From: a bacterium | GTDB taxonomy: Bacteria > Chloroflexota > Dormibacteria > Aeolococcales > Aeolococcaceae | NCBI GenBank assembly: GCA_021847925.1 | Contig: JAJZNI010000026.1 | Coordinates: 1 to 44,368 of the forward strand | Direction of reading: 5' to 3' | Length of the DNA stretch: 44,368 nt | Shown: piece after piece, positions 33,959 through 41,111 of the stretch | Layout of the letters: every line of letters starts with the position of its first letter | Numbering within the stretch: the first letter of the stretch is position 1 | Notes under the pieces: generated by a model | What the model was told of the DNA's origin: nothing | Database searches by the model: none | Seen by the model: only the letters and a program-made list of their open reading frames with translations | Position numbers and translations under genes: made by a program

Positions 33959-34530
33959 CGGTCCCCTCGCGGTTGCACGAGCGCCGCCGCGACCAGATCG
34001 GCCGCCGCGTCGGCCTCGGTCAGCACCTGCTCGACGGGCATGCTACCCAGCGGATGCCCGACCGTGACGATCGGCGCGGGCTGGTCGTGACCGAGCGCCC
34101 GCCACTGCAGCGCTGCCGCCGGAGCGAAGGGGGTGGTGCACAGTACCACGCTCGGGACCCCCATGGCCTCGAGCCTGGCGATGTCGTGCAGACTGCACGA
34201 CGTGCATGACCCTCAATCGGCGATCGCCGTGATGACCGCATCGCACAGATGGAGCTGCTCCAGCTGCGCTTCCGGGGCCGGCCTGCTGAAGATCGGCTTG
34301 GTGAGCCGCACGAAGTCTCGCACCCCATGCTCGCCGCTCAGGTGCACGGCGATCCGCTCCAGAAGGTGATCGGCGTTGCCCTTGCTGTTGTTCAGGAGAC
34401 CGACGACCTTGCCCTGCAGAGAGCCCAGGCGCACGGCTGGACGCGCCCTGTCCTGGACATCGAGATCCACCGGCAGCACGAGGTTCCAGCGGTCTGCCAG
34501 TGCCGCGGCATCATGTCGGCTTGTCACCAT
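33955..34530 (-). CDS. UGSC family selenoprotein with in-frame TGA (selenocysteine)
   Basis: A 191-residue protein that the ORF track splits at a TGA (34213-34215). Reading that TGA as selenocysteine 106 joins 34213-34530 and 33955-34212 in one frame and gives the motif DAVITAIAD-U-GSCTSC, the hallmark of the UGSC (seleno)protein family. Upstream, GKVVGLLNNSKGNADHLLERI (residues 40-60) is the family N-terminal signature; downstream, HDIARLEAMGVPSVVLCTTPF also matches it. GGAGG lies 5 nt before the ATG at 34530. Third codon positions stay G/C-rich on both sides of the TGA. A perfect hairpin follows the TGA at SECIS distance. The stop overlaps the CoA-transferase start. Redox chemistry is likely, but the family's reaction is unknown to me. 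Confidence 0.88.
34183..34201 (-). promoter_or_regulatory. bacterial SECIS-like hairpin after the selenocysteine TGA
   Basis: On the coding strand, GTCGTGCA and TGCACGAC form a perfect 8-bp stem closing the three-base loop GUC. The loop begins 20 nt after the UGA. Bacterial SECIS elements are stem-loops just after the UGA, with a G in the first two loop positions and a UGA-to-loop distance of roughly 16-37 nt; this hairpin satisfies both. Confidence 0.75.
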
Positions 34531-34673
34531 GCACACCTCCACTCCGACGTTCCGTCCCTGACGGCGCCGGGCCGGTTGACGCCACGTCCCCGCGGAGTGC
34601 CGCGTGGCGTCCATCGAACGCTTCGCCCGCCCGGCGTCCGCAGCCCTGTCGCAGAGACCTCCACCTGGTTTGT

Positions 34674-34699
34674 GTATGGTAGTATATACGACTGTGTAC
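34674..34699. promoter_or_regulatory. triple GTATRC-type operator between the selenoprotein operon and the CxxC gene
   Basis: Three hexamers occur in exact 10-bp phase: GTATGG (34674), ATATAC (34684) and GTGTAC (34694). The middle one lies in the palindrome GTATATAC, and TATACT reads as a good -10 on the minus strand toward the selenoprotein operon. The first two copies match the reverse complement of the gntR-tcuA site at 14 of 18 positions. Confidence 0.6.
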
Positions 34700-34739
34700 A
34701 GTGCTGCAGGCCAGGGGGAGGAGCGCCACGTCCCAGGCG

Positions 34740-34973
34740 ATGCCACCCTTTGAGGAGCTGCGCCTGGCGCTTCAGGCGGACGGCGCGGATCTGGCCCTGG
34801 ACGGCGTCCACGAGGGGACGGCGAGGGTGCGTCTGGTCCTGACGCCGGCGGCCTGCCTCGAGTGCATCATGCCCAGGGACGCGCTGGAGCGGATGCTCCT
34901 GGTCTCGCTGCGGGGAGAGGGGCGGGCTGATGTGCAGCGGGTGGAGCTCCTCGATCCCCGGGTCAGCGGCTGA
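34740..34973 (+). CDS. small CxxC protein, possibly NifU-like
   Basis: A 77-residue protein from ATG 34740; GTG 34701 would give 90 residues but overlaps the operator. The sequence LALDGVHEGTARVRLVLTPAACLECIMPRDALERMLLVSL resembles the small NifU C-terminal/Fe-S scaffold layout, with a beta strand leading into a CxxC pair, but the match is weak and unproved. The strong GGAGGAG at about 34717 lies too far from the ATG (about 16 nt) and is better spaced for an ACG at 34728, so the start is uncertain. It is divergent from the UGSC selenoprotein operon and shares its operator region, suggesting co-regulation and perhaps a redox partnership. Confidence 0.6.
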   Translation: MPPFEELRLALQADGADLALDGVHEGTARVRLVLTPAACLECIMPRDALERMLLVSLRGEGRADVQRVELLDPRVSG

Positions 34974-35175
34974 GCCGCGGCAGGGTGGAGCGGGCCTCCG
35001 GGCCACGGGCGAGCCCGCACGCTCTCCGGTGGGGTCACGGGGAAGTCCGCGTCCGCGGGCGGGACCGGGACACCGGCCTCATCCCACCGCCCGTTCGCGA
35101 CCGGGGTGTTACGGGCCTGCGTCGGGTCTGGCGAGAACCCGCCCTTGGCTTCGCCATATGGTCTGAGCAACGGAC

Positions 35176-36387
35176 GTGGCGCTGGGAACCAAGAGGGAGG
35201 GTCCTGAGGAGAACCGCATCGGGCCGGACGCGATGCCGACCCCGGCCGACCTCGTCCTGCAGGCGCTGAACGGTGAGATGCCCGGCGACCTGCCCCGCCA
35301 GGTGGTGGACCTCCTGCGCCATCTCCCGGTCGGCATCTTCGTCGCCGACGAGCACGGGGCCGCGATCCACCGCAACCGCGTCGCCGACGAGCTCACCGGC
35401 CACGCGATGCTGGCCGGGATTCGGCCGGGCGGCTACGCGGCCGCGTACCGGGTCTTCCGGTGCGGCACCGACGAGCCGTACCCGGAGGTCGACCTTCCGC
35501 TCACCCGCGCTCTCGCCGGCGAGCACTCGGCGGCCGAGCTCGAGATCGAGCACGGCGAGCGCGGGCGGGTCAGGCTGCGCGCATGGGCCGCGCCGCTGCG
35601 GGACGGGGCGGGGCGGGTGCGCTGCGCGATCGTCGCCTTCGTGGACGTGACCGCCGAGAAGCTGCTCGAGGACGCCATCCGCGAGCAATCCGCGGCCCTG
35701 GAGCGCGAGCGCCTGGCCGCCACCATCCACGACGACGTGCTCCAGCTCCTGGCGGCGGCGCGCCTGCGGCTCTCCGCCCCACCCAGGGACGGCCGCCCTC
35801 CCGCGGCAGCGGACACCGAGACGATCGGCTCGCTTCTTCGGGATGCGGATCGTCAGCTCCGGCGGATCCTCGCCGGCTTCCGGCCACCGCCGCGCGGCAG
35901 CGGAACTCTCGCGGATGCCCTGCTCCAAGCGCTCGCCCCGCTCCGGGCGGACGGTGTGGAGGCGTCACTGCACGACCGCCTGGGCGTCGCCGTCGGAGAA
36001 CCGGCTCAGAGCACCCTGTGCCAGGTGGGCGAGGAGGCGATCGCCAACATCCGCAAGCACGCGCGGCCGCACTGGGTCGCGGTGACGCTGGAGCGCGACG
36101 GGGAGCGGGCGGCGGTGTCGGTGGTCGACGACGGAGTGGGCTTCTCCCCCTCCGTGACCGGCCACGGCGGTGGCCACTACGGGGTGGCCCTGATGCGCGA
36201 ACGCGTCGCCCGTCTGGGGGGCGAGCTGCGCATCGACAGCGCGCCCTCTCGCGGCACGGCGGTGCGCGCGTGGGTCCCCGACCCGGCGCCACCCGGCGCG
36301 ACGGCGCGCCCGGACGCGCCCGCGCGGGACACGGCCACTCCCGAGGGCGGTGGCACCCCGCGCTCCGCCATTCACGCCGCCCGCTGA
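35176..36387 (+). CDS. PAS-domain sensor histidine kinase (NarL-type, HisKA_3)
   Basis: A 403-residue soluble sensor kinase. Residues about 45-160 form a PAS-like sensor (HLPVGIFVADEHGAAIHRN; FVDVTAEK at its end). The dimerisation domain has the phosphorylated histidine, His185, in RLAATIHDDVLQLLAAARLRL, which is the HisKA_3 form. The ATPase domain follows, with the N-box EEAIANIRKHARP near 284, the G1 box VVDDGVGF near 315 and the GVALMRERVARLGGEL stretch. There is no membrane segment, so it senses a cytoplasmic signal. No response regulator gene is adjacent. GTG at 35176 and ATG at 35233 are both possible starts. A low-complexity tail ends the protein. The 202 bp upstream show no clear promoter. 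Confidence 0.9.
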   Translation: MALGTKREGPEENRIGPDAMPTPADLVLQALNGEMPGDLPRQVVDLLRHLPVGIFVADEHGAAIHRNRVADELTGHAMLAGIRPGGYAAAYRVFRCGTDEPYPEVDLPLTRALAGEHSAAELEIEHGERGRVRLRAWAAPLRDGAGRVRCAIVAFVDVTAEKLLEDAIREQSAALERERLAATIHDDVLQLLAAARLRLSAPPRDGRPPAAADTETIGSLLRDADRQLRRILAGFRPPPRGSGTLADALLQALAPLRADGVEASLHDRLGVAVGEPAQSTLCQVGEEAIANIRKHARPHWVAVTLERDGERAAVSVVDDGVGFSPSVTGHGGGHYGVALMRERVARLGGELRIDSAPSRGTAVRAWVPDPAPPGATARPDAPARDTATPEGGGTPRSAIHAAR

Positions 36388-36400
36388 GCGGGCCCGACCG

Positions 36401-37159
36401 CTATCTCCCCAGGAGGCCTCCCATCAGCCCTCCCGCGGCACCGCCGGCCGCGCCACCCTCGACGGCGCTTCCCGTCAGGTATTCCCCGATGGCGTGGGCC
36501 AGGATCGGGAGTGGCATGGACTGCAACCAGATCCGGCCCGGCCCGGCGAGCTGAGCCAGGAAGATGCCGTCCCCGCCGAAGAACTTGTTCTTGATGCCCG
36601 GTACGGTCGTGATGCCGAACTGCACGGTGTCCTGGAAGAGGCCCACGTGCCCGGGGTGGACCCGCATCACGTCCCCGGGGGCCAGGTCGTACGCGACCAC
36701 CTCCCCGGAGAGCTCGATCCAGGCACGTCCCTGCCCCGCGATCCTCTGCAGGATGAAGCCGTCGCCGCCGAAGAGGCCCGCGCCGAGCCTCTGCTGGAAA
36801 CCGGCGGAGAGGGCCACGCCCTGGGTGCCGCAGACGAAGCCGTGGCGCTGGGCCATGTAGCTCATCCCCGGCTGAGGAGCGACGTCGACGGGGAAGATGG
36901 AGCCGGGGAGCTTGGCCGCGAAAGCCACCGTCCCCGGCTGCCCCTGGGCACCGTACTCGGTCATGAAGAGGGTCCCGCCGCCCATGGCGCGCCGGAAGAC
37001 GCCGCCGATTCCGCCGCCACCGCCCGCCTGGGTCGAGGTCCGCATCTGGATGGACGCCGTGATCCAGGAGAGCTGCCCCGATTCGGAGAAGACGACCTCG
37101 CCGGGGTCGAGGGTGACCTCGAGGACGGGCATCGTGGTGCCGACAACGCGAGCATCCAT
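36401..37159 (-). CDS. AIM24/TIGR00266 family protein
   Basis: A 252-residue member of the AIM24 (TIGR00266) beta-rich family, whose biochemical role is not known. Typical segments are LDPGEVVFSESGQLSWITASIQM, the glycine-rich IGGVFRRAMGGGTLFMTEY, PGSIFPVDVAPQPGMSYMAQRHGFVCG, FGGDGFILQRIAGQGRAWIELSGEVV and VPGIKNKFFGGDGIFLAQLAGPGRIWLQSMPL. The C-terminus is rich in Gly and Ala. AAGGAG lies 7 nt before ATG 37159, so the longer track start at 37363 is rejected. It is convergent with the histidine kinase (13 bp apart) and divergent from the flavoprotein gene. Confidence 0.92.
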   Translation of the reverse strand: MDARVVGTTMPVLEVTLDPGEVVFSESGQLSWITASIQMRTSTQAGGGGGIGGVFRRAMGGGTLFMTEYGAQGQPGTVAFAAKLPGSIFPVDVAPQPGMSYMAQRHGFVCGTQGVALSAGFQQRLGAGLFGGDGFILQRIAGQGRAWIELSGEVVAYDLAPGDVMRVHPGHVGLFQDTVQFGITTVPGIKNKFFGGDGIFLAQLAGPGRIWLQSMPLPILAHAIGEYLTGSAVEGGAAGGAAGGLMGGLLGR

Positions 37160-37380
37160 CAGGGCTCTCCTTGGGGTGGGACCGTCGCCGATAGTATGCC
37201 GTGTGCCCCGGCAACGGCTGGGAGCACGGATGCCGGTGCACCGGGCCGCGCCGCAGCCGGGGGGAGCCGTCCCGGCCACCAGAGCCGGCTGGCAACCCTG
37301 GACGTGGCGGCCGACGCCGGTGTACTGTCCCGGAACAGGATCGATCCGGCTGGCGGGCGCCAACCCGCCCTGTGGGGGAG

Positions 37381-37920
37381 ATGGCCATCGTTCGCGTCCG
37401 CCCGCGCCTGTGCCTCATCGTCTGTGCGGCGCCGGCGGCGAGCGACGTGCCCGATGTCGTGCCCGCGGCACAGGCTCAGGGATGGGACGTGTCGGTGGTG
37501 ACGACCCCGTCGGCGCACGCTCTCTTCGACGTCCACCGCGTCGAGACGCAGAGCGGGGTGCCGGTCCGCACCGGCCGGGTCTGCGCGGACCCCGGGGACA
37601 CCCCGGTGGCCCACGCCCTGCTGGTGGCCCCGGCCACCTTCACCACCCTCAACAAGGTCGCCGTCGGGATCGCGGACACGCTCGCCACCCGGGTGCTGGC
37701 GGAGGCCATCGCGGCCGGCCGCCCGGTGGTGGCCGCGCCCGCCGTGCTCCCGCCGCTCGGCGCACACCCCGTGTATGTCCAGACCCTGCAGCGGCTCCGG
37801 GGCTGGGGGGTCACGGTCGTGGAGTTGCCGGACAGCGGTGAGGACCCCCACAGCTTCCCGTGGAGATCGGCCCTGCGGGCCGTCGCCACGCACCTGACCG
37901 AGCCGTCGCGCCACGGCTGA
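37381..37920 (+). CDS. flavoprotein-fold protein (HFCD family-like)
   Basis: A 179-residue protein of the homo-oligomeric flavin-containing Cys-decarboxylase superfamily (Dfp/EpiD/UbiX fold). The N-terminal strand CLIVCAAPAASDVPDVVPAA, the DVSVVTTPSAHALFDVHRVE segment and especially HALLVAPATFTTLNKVAVGIADTLATRVLAEAIAAGRPVVAAPA match the PASANT-type flavin-binding loop (here PATFTTLNK). These proteins bind FMN and are often decarboxylases or prenyltransferases; this one lacks an assignable substrate. ATG at 37381 is directly preceded by a G-rich stretch; the track start at 37201 is upstream of probable promoter DNA (TACTAT on the minus strand near 37192). Confidence 0.85.
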   Translation: MAIVRVRPRLCLIVCAAPAASDVPDVVPAAQAQGWDVSVVTTPSAHALFDVHRVETQSGVPVRTGRVCADPGDTPVAHALLVAPATFTTLNKVAVGIADTLATRVLAEAIAAGRPVVAAPAVLPPLGAHPVYVQTLQRLRGWGVTVVELPDSGEDPHSFPWRSALRAVATHLTEPSRHG

Positions 37921-38103
37921 CCCCGGCGGGGAGGCCGATCACCTCGGGGCAGTGATCGGAGGGGTCCCTTCGTCGTGGATCGGCGGGGGACGCGCTGGCT
38001 TCGGCCCGACGCCAAGACGCCCGCGAGCGCCGTGCGACGCGGTGGGGGCGCGGGGGCGTAACGTGACCCCGGGTCGGTGCCATCGCCGAGGAAGGAGGGA
38101 CGC

Positions 38104-39090
38104 ATGCACGAACGCACGCTCGGATCGCAGGGGCTCAGGGTGTCGGCCATGGGGCTGGGCTGCATGGGCATGAGCCAGTCGTACGGCCCCGCCGACGAGG
38201 CCGAATCGATCGCCACCATCCACCGCGCCCTGGAGCTCGGCATCACGTTCCTCGACACCGCGGACATGTACGGCCCCTTCACCAACGAGCGGCTGGTGGG
38301 CAGGGCGATCCGCGGGCGGCGCGACGGCGTCGTCATCGCCACCAAGTTCGGCAACGAGCGCCGGGCGGACGGCAGCTGGGTCGGGGTCAACGGCCGGCCC
38401 GACTACGTGCGCCGCTGCTGCGACGCCTCCCTGGAGCGTCTCGGCATCGACCACATCGACCTCTACTACCAGCACCGGGTGGACCCGTCGGTGCCCGTCG
38501 AGGAGACCTGGGGCGCGATGTCCCAGCTGGTCGCGGCCGGCAAGGTCCGCCACCTCGGCATCTCCGAGGCGGCCGCCGCCACCATCCGGCGCGCCCACGC
38601 GACCCATCCGATGACGGCGGTGCAGAGCGAGTGGTCGCTTTTCACCCGCGATCCGGAGGCGGAGGTGCTGCCGACCTGCCGTGAGCTGGGCATCGGCTTC
38701 GTCCCCTACAGCCCTCTGGGCCGTGGCGTGCTCACGGGCACGATCAGCGGCACCACCCCATTCGCCAGCGACGACTTCCGAGCCCACACGCCGAGGTACC
38801 AGGCCGGCAACCTGGCGCACAACCTGGCCCTGGTGGCCCGCCTCCGCGAGGTGGCCGAGAGCAGAGGATGCACGCCGGCGCAGCTCGCCCTCGCCTGGGT
38901 GCTCGCCCAGGGTGACGACGTGGTGCCGATCCCCGGGACCAAGCGGCGCCGCTATCTCGAGGAGAACGCGGCCGCCATCGACATCCACCTGACCTCGGAG
39001 GAGGTGGCCGCCATCGAGGCGATCATCCCCCCGGGCGCGGCGGCGGGTGATCGCTACGCGGCGGAGCACATGACCCGGGTCAACCTGTAG
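38104..39090 (+). CDS. aldo/keto reductase
   Basis: A 328-residue NADP(H)-dependent aldo/keto reductase of the YajO/IolS-like type. The catalytic tetrad is visible: Asp in [11 protein letters not shown], Tyr in the same motif, Lys in VIATKFGNE and His in [11 protein letters not shown]. The N-terminal [21 protein letters not shown] and the cofactor region [20 protein letters not shown] are characteristic. GAAGGAGGG lies 4 nt before ATG 38104, making this start secure. It stands alone, with 183 bp before it and a hairpin-bearing convergent gap after it. Confidence 0.95.
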   Translation: MHERTLGSQGLRVSAMGLGCMGMSQSYGPADEAESIATIHRALELGITFLDTADMYGPFTNERLVGRAIRGRRDGVVIATKFGNERRADGSWVGVNGRPDYVRRCCDASLERLGIDHIDLYYQHRVDPSVPVEETWGAMSQLVAAGKVRHLGISEAAAATIRRAHATHPMTAVQSEWSLFTRDPEAEVLPTCRELGIGFVPYSPLGRGVLTGTISGTTPFASDDFRAHTPRYQAGNLAHNLALVARLREVAESRGCTPAQLALAWVLAQGDDVVPIPGTKRRRYLEENAAAIDIHLTSEEVAAIEAIIPPGAAAGDRYAAEHMTRVNL

Positions 39091-39187
39091 AGGAAGGGCC
39101 GGCACCCGGCAGGTGGACGAGGCCCGTGGGAATGGACACCGCCACCCACCCCGCGATCCCGTGCCACCGGGGTCGCGACCACCGCCT

Positions 39188-39211
39188 GTGCCCGTCCGGG
39201 GGCCCGGGCAC
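39188..39211. terminator. GC-rich hairpin in the convergent gap after the aldo/keto reductase
   Basis: GTGCCCG (39188-39194) pairs with CGGGCAC (39205-39211) around a 10-nt GC-rich loop, between the aldo/keto reductase stop and the convergent 55-residue gene. There is no T-run. A terminator is a reasonable but weak call. Confidence 0.35.
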
Positions 39212-39259
39212 GACCGAGCCGGACCGCTCAGGCCTCAGCTGACCCCGGCTGAGCTCGGC

Positions 39260-39427
39260 TCACCCCCAGAGCAGCCGCCACAACCCGGCGCGGGCCACGG
39301 CCCGACCGATGATCTTGTTGCGTGCTCGGCGCGCGATGCGGTGCGGGTTGCCCGACGCCAGGGTGGACACGTCGTTGGCCATCCGGGCGGCGCGATAGAG
39401 GTTGGAGACCAGCCCGCGACGCCTCAC
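39260..39427 (-). CDS. small conserved hypothetical protein (55 aa)
   Basis: Not a separate entry in the ORF track. A GTG at 39427 overlaps the stop of the upstream 94-residue gene (GTGA) and opens a 55-codon frame. The protein is very basic: LVSNLYRAARMANDVSTLASG, then RRARNKIIGRAVARAGLWRLLWG. Small proteins of this pattern (LARLxNDVxA...RRxKNKxxGR...GxWRxLWG) are, to my knowledge, common hypothetical genes in high-GC Gram-positive-type genomes. It may bind nucleic acid, but this is unproved. Confidence 0.7.
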   Translation of the reverse strand: MRRRGLVSNLYRAARMANDVSTLASGNPHRIARRARNKIIGRAVARAGLWRLLWG

Positions 39428-39708
39428 GCAAGAGCCTCGGCCAGGAAGTGCTCCGCGTCCGACCCCAGCTCGGCGCGACCCGGCTCCTCGGCCTCGATGA
39501 GACCGAGCAGGCGGGCGGCCGCCTCCGGCTGGGAGGTGCCGATGGCAAGTCCGAGCGAGAGCCAGTAGTCGGCGGTCTCCATGAGGACGGGGTGGACCTC
39601 CTCCGGGGTCTCTGCCCGGACCTCTGCCATGGAACGCACCAGCGCTTGGCCATAGCGCTGCCAGCGGGGGTCGATGCCCACCTCCGCCGCCGGGGTGGTG
39701 TCCGTCAT
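39424..39708 (-). CDS. hypothetical protein (94 aa)
   Basis: A 94-residue acidic, helical protein with no recognised domain: WQRYGQALVRSMAEVRAETPEEVHPVLMETADYWLSLGLAIG. It ends at a TGA that overlaps the GTG of the following small gene, so the two are co-translated. No signal peptide or membrane segment is seen. Confidence 0.65.
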   Translation of the reverse strand: MTDTTPAAEVGIDPRWQRYGQALVRSMAEVRAETPEEVHPVLMETADYWLSLGLAIGTSQPEAAARLLGLIEAEEPGRAELGSDAEHFLAEALA

Positions 39709-39878
39709 CGCGCGCTCCTCGTGCCCTGGTCGAGGACATCAGTCTACGTCGGAGCCGATCCCCCTTTCACCCCGCGCATCCACCGTGTCGCCGGCGCCGC
39801 CTCCCCCTTGGCGAGCGTCCGCGAGCCGCCCGCACGACCCGACGTCTCGCCTTGGTCAGGGAGCACCCCGTGCGAGGT

Positions 39879-39910
39879 GGCGGACGCATGTCTGTTCTGT
39901 CGCGTCCGCC
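39879..39910 (+). promoter_or_regulatory. 9-bp stem-loop upstream of the BtuF-like gene
   Basis: GGCGGACGC (39879-39887) pairs perfectly with GCGTCCGCC (39902-39910) around a 14-nt T-rich loop, ending 19 bp before the GTG start of the binding-protein gene. It could be a leader structure or regulator site; no recognisable cobalamin riboswitch surrounds it. Confidence 0.35.
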
Positions 39911-39929
39911 GATCACGCAAGATTGCCGG

Positions 39930-40823
39930 GTGAGGATCGTCTCCCTGCTGCCCTCCGCGACCGAGATCGTCTTCGCCCTGGGGCTCGGCGACCAGCTGGC
40001 GGGCGTGAGCTTCGAGTGCGACCACCCGGCTGGCGTGCGCACGGTGCCCGTCGTGTCCCGACCGGCACTTCCGAGCGACGCCATCGCGGGCCCGGGACAG
40101 ATCGACGCATGGGTCAGGGCACGCCTGGCGGCCGGGGAGCCCCTCCACACCCTGGACGTTGAGCTCATCCGCTCCATCGGTCCCGACCTCATCCTTGCGC
40201 AGGACCTCTGCCGGGTCTGCGCGGTCCCCTCGGGTGCGGTGGAGGAGGCCCTCGGTCTCCTGGGATGCCGAGCGGCGGTCGTCTCCCTCGACCCGGCAAC
40301 GCTTGATGACGTCATCGCGTGCGTCGGACTGGTCGGCCGCGCCGCGGGGCGGACGGCGCGGGCTGCCGCCGTCATGGCCGAGCTGCGGGCCCGGCTCGAC
40401 GCCGTGCGCCTTCGCGTCGCAGGTCTCCCACGGCAGCGTGTCTTCGTGCTGGAGTGGCCGGACCCTCCGTTCAACGCAGGGCACTGGGTCCCCGGCATGG
40501 TCGAGGCGGCGGGCGGGGTGCCGGTGCTCGCCGAGCCGGGCCGGCCCTCGCGGCGTGTGGATTGGGAGGAGATCGCCGCCGAGGCGATCGACACCACCAT
40601 CTTCAGCCCGTGCGGCTATGACCTCGAGGGTGCGGTCCAGCAGGCCGGCGAGCTGCTTCGGCGACCGGAGGTCCGCCACCTTGGACGGGTCATCGCGGTC
40701 GATGGCAACGCCTATCTCTCGCGACCGGGGCCGCGTGTCGTCGACGGCGTCGAGCTGCTGGCCGACCTGCTTCACCCCCCCTCCACAACCTCGGATTCGG
40801 CGGGCGCACGCGAGCTCAGATGA
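39930..40823 (+). CDS. BtuF-like cobalamin-binding-type protein without signal peptide
   Basis: A 297-residue protein with the helical-backbone periplasmic binding fold of BtuF. RIVSLLPSATEIVFALGLGDQLAGVSFECDHP at the N-terminus, IRSIGPDLILAQDLCRVC, the middle PRQRVFVLEWPDPPFNAGHWVPGMVEAAGG and VIAVDGNAYLSRPGPRVVDGVELLADLLHP are typical. From the GTG at 39930 the first strand begins at once, so no signal peptide or lipobox exists, and no ABC transporter genes are adjacent. It is probably cytoplasmic, as seen for a class of stand-alone BtuF-like proteins of unknown role. The track start at 39852 adds a polar, non-conserved leader through the hairpin. Confidence 0.85.
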   Translation: MRIVSLLPSATEIVFALGLGDQLAGVSFECDHPAGVRTVPVVSRPALPSDAIAGPGQIDAWVRARLAAGEPLHTLDVELIRSIGPDLILAQDLCRVCAVPSGAVEEALGLLGCRAAVVSLDPATLDDVIACVGLVGRAAGRTARAAAVMAELRARLDAVRLRVAGLPRQRVFVLEWPDPPFNAGHWVPGMVEAAGGVPVLAEPGRPSRRVDWEEIAAEAIDTTIFSPCGYDLEGAVQQAGELLRRPEVRHLGRVIAVDGNAYLSRPGPRVVDGVELLADLLHPPSTTSDSAGARELR

Positions 40824-41074
40824 CCGGCCCATCGGGCTGGTCACCTCCCGCTCGCGGGGCATCGGCGCGACGGCGGCGGCGCCTGCGACCCGCGGCCAGG
40901 TGGCGAATCCACCGCCGGCGCGACCCGGCCTTCACGCGCAGCTGCGGAGACTGCACCGGGGCGTTGACGGTGGTGGGTCAGCTTGACGCTGACCGGTGTC
41001 CCCGGCCGAGCGGCCGTGAAGGGGGGAGGGCCGCGTCCCGACCCGGCCCCCGGCCGCCCAGAGCCAGTGCGATG

Positions 41075-41111
41075 TTGACATGGCATCATAATGGCGTCAT
41101 CATGATGCCAT
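41075..41111 (+). promoter_or_regulatory. promoter and inverted-repeat operator of the RHH gene
   Basis: ATGGCATCAT (41080-41089) and its exact reverse complement ATGATGCCAT (41102-41111) flank a 12-bp spacer that contains a related half-site (TGGCGTCAT). TTGACA lies at 41075-41080 as a -35 box, with CATCAT at 17-bp spacing as a possible -10. The right arm overlaps the ATG at 41110, so the RHH protein is likely to repress its own gene and the transcript may be nearly leaderless. Confidence 0.65.

Noticed and set aside
34213-34215. TGA as an ordinary stop, making a truncated gene or pseudogene
   Set aside because: Family motif spans the TGA, the frame and G/C-rich third positions continue, the downstream end is operon-coupled, and a SECIS-like hairpin is present.
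39709-39929. Cobalamin riboswitch before the BtuF-like gene
   Set aside because: I could not find the conserved B12-box or a matching multi-stem layout; only a simple hairpin is visible.
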